From positions 1 through 64,000 of the forward strand of contig NZ_CALEMI010000067.1 in the NCBI RefSeq assembly GCF_937910895.1: DNA of 64,000 bases, written 5' to 3'. Below the pieces are notes generated by a model. The model made no database searches. It was not told where the DNA came from and saw only the letters and a list, made by a program, of their open reading frames with translations. This document shows, in pieces, positions 63,039 through 64,000 of the stretch. How positions within the stretch are numbered: position 1 is the first letter of the stretch; every line of letters starts with the position of its first letter. The DNA comes from an uncultured Dokdonia sp. (GTDB taxonomy: Bacteria > Bacteroidota > Bacteroidia > Flavobacteriales > Flavobacteriaceae). The position numbers and the translations under genes are program-made.

Positions 63039-63120
63039 TGAGATCCCGCTATGCAGCGGGATTAGTTCAACTATAATTTTGAGTGCGTCCTGCGGACTTC
63101 TCAAAATCAAGTTTCACTAA
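63039..63120 (+). repeat. Two-hairpin intergenic repeat (copy B)
   Basis: The same element as 33189-33270: ATCCCGCT-atgc-AGCGGGAT (63043-63062), then TTGAG-tgc-GTCC-tgc-GGAC-tt-CTCAA (63079-63104), then GTTTCACTAA. The inner stem differs from copy A by a compensated T-A to C-G change. Confidence 0.75.
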
Positions 63121-63126
63121 CATAAC

Positions 63127-63160
63127 AAAACCCAATTTCTAATGTTAGAAATTGGGTTTT
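63127..63160. terminator. Perfect 16-bp hairpin, terminator of nrdA
   Basis: AAAACCCAATTTCTAA (63127-63142) and its exact complement (63145-63160) with a 2-nt loop. On the minus strand it follows the nrdA stop by 41 bp and is trailed by Ts. Confidence 0.85.
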
Positions 63161-63201
63161 TGTATTAACACTTGGTATTATTTTGCTTTCGCAAAAAGGT
63201 A

Positions 63202-64000
63202 TTAAGAACCACACATTAAGCAGTCATCATCTGCTTGAGCTGCTTTTGCTTGCGCTATGATCGCTTTCATTTCTTCTGGCGTCATAGGCGCTGTATTAGG
63301 CTGTGGTGTTGCCTGAGTTTGTTCTTGAAGGTTAGATTGCTGGATCTCATAAGAGGGCGCTGGTTCTTCAAGACTCATTTGCACTTGCATATCTGCTGCT
63401 GCTTGTGCGTGTTGTATTACCTGTGGTGACACATTTGTACTTTTAGATGCTAACGGTGCCGCTACAGGTTGTTGCGTAGCTTCTAACTTTTGTGCTGCTC
63501 TTGCCGCCACTTGTTGTTGTGATGGTTCCGGAGCGCTCTTTTTCTCTGCAGACAGTGTAAATTTCTTCGCATCTACCGCAGACTTTGTACGTAAATAATA
63601 CATTCCTGTTTTGAGTCCGCTTTGCCAAGCATAGAAATGCATAGATGTTAATTTTGCAAAGTTGGCACCTTCCATAAACAGGTTAAGGGATTGTGATTGA
63701 TCTATAAAATAACCTCTGTGACGAGACATATCTATAATATCTTTCATACTCATCTCCCAAACTGTTTTGTAGAGTTCTTTTAATTCTTGAGGAATCACAT
63801 CTATTCCTTGAATAGATCCATTGGCACGCATAATAGCAGCTTTAAGGTCTTCATTCCAAAGGTTAAGTGCAACTAGGTCTTCAAGAAGATGTTTGTTTAC
63901 TACGATAAATTCTCCTGAAAGTACACGACGTGTGTAAATATTTGAAGTATATGGTTCAAAGGCCTCATTATTTCCTAAAATTTGTGAGGTAGAAGCGGTA
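63202..64000 (-). CDS. nrdA: Ribonucleotide reductase class Ia alpha subunit, C-terminal part
   Basis: The 3' end of a gene that continues past the window edge; about 265 residues are visible. The start of the visible part ([22 protein letters not shown], then [19 protein letters not shown]) and [42 protein letters not shown] are the conserved RNR large-subunit core carrying the radical-transfer tyrosine pair (YAWQSG and MYYLR region). After the core comes a 120-residue Gln/Ala/Pro-rich linker, then the C-terminal CLMCGS, the mobile CxxC arm that re-reduces the active site. The linker is much longer than in E. coli NrdA. Confidence 0.93.
   Translation of the reverse strand, partial: TASTSQILGNNEAFEPYTSNIYTRRVLSGEFIVVNKHLLEDLVALNLWNEDLKAAIMRANGSIQGIDVIPQELKELYKTVWEMSMKDIIDMSRHRGYFIDQSQSLNLFMEGANFAKLTSMHFYAWQSGLKTGMYYLRTKSAVDAKKFTLSAEKKSAPEPSQQQVAARAAQKLEATQQPVAAPLASKSTNVSPQVIQHAQAAADMQVQMSLEEPAPSYEIQQSNLQEQTQATPQPNTAPMTPEEMKAIIAQAKAAQADDDCLMCGS

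Larger units (their letters stand above)
62676..63201. repeat. Gene-free repeat cluster (526 bp)
   Basis: The gap holds, in order: a perfect palindrome (62698-62711); a MITE-like element (62752-62938); a TTGAG...CTCAA hairpin with a degraded stem (62999-63024); a second copy of the two-hairpin repeat (63039-63120); the terminator of nrdA (63127-63160); and a truncated palindrome (63185-63196). No coding frame is credible. Confidence 0.75.

Noticed and set aside
1-64000. CRISPR arrays, rRNA, tRNA genes, integrases or IS transposases
   Set aside because: No regularly spaced direct repeats with spacers, no rRNA or tRNA signatures and no transposase-like protein were seen on either strand.

Overview
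The window reads as chromosome of a low-GC Bacteroidota, most likely a marine Flavobacteriaceae member (a Dokdonia-like genus is a guess from overall feel, not proven). The evidence is type IX secretion sorting tails, SusC-style TonB receptors, a DnaE with an N-terminal exonuclease, an S16 with a long acidic tail, and many TAnnTTTG minus-7 promoter boxes close to start codons. No rRNA, tRNA, CRISPR array, insertion sequence or prophage was seen.

Layout. 1-170: repeat debris. 344-2885: a TPR histidine kinase and a LuxR-type response regulator. 2930-3345: a tiny lipoprotein gene behind a strongly palindromic leader that may be a structured RNA. 4160-8545: dnaE. 9635-11499: rpsP-rimM-trmN translation operon. 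11558-16017: a glutaryl-CoA-dehydrogenase-type enzyme, a phosphoesterase, a GIN-domain protein and a membrane AraC regulator. 16088-18719: a type II restriction-modification island with controller protein and recognisable controller boxes. 18879-21938: ferredoxin, ferredoxin reductase, NifU and Mrp iron-sulfur genes. 22155-26644: an alkyltransferase-like protein, LysE exporter, TrmB, a glycosyltransferase and a PhoR/PhoB-like two-component pair. 26843-31695: a large secreted protein, a LuxE-like enzyme and two YHS proteins. 31794-38436: tyrS, an extended SDR, DUF4296, dihydroorotase, dolichol-phosphate-mannose-synthase-like GT2, DUF4271 and hemD. 38687-43582: three tandem DUF6252-like lipoproteins and a secreted hydrolase split by a frameshift. 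43715-49663: aspS, small envelope genes, a cold-shock protein, tadA and dxs. 49706-54103: M36 peptidase and dNTPase. 54325-61450: TonB receptor, beta-helix lipoprotein, MORN-like protein and PiT phosphate transporter, a likely phosphate-starvation cluster. 61524-62675: chrA. 63202-64000: 3' end of nrdA.

The most striking feature is a perfect palindrome, GCTTTCGCGAAAGC (often extended to TACGCTTTCGCGAAAGCGTA), found perfectly 15 times and in at least six degenerate forms across 64 kb. It occurs both between genes and inside housekeeping genes, where it is read in all three frames (AFAKA, RFRES or TLSRK). It behaves like a genome-wide signal word, such as an uptake sequence or a nucleoid-protein site, rather than a transposon. 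Other items worth a look: 11-bp-period direct repeats resembling Pho boxes around the phosphate genes; four controller-protein boxes in the restriction-modification island; three TGAGAC repeats at 20-21 bp spacing upstream of the GIN gene; a MITE-like element with 19-bp inverted ends at 62752-62938; hairpin repeats with compensatory stem changes; and gene conversion between two lipoprotein paralogues.
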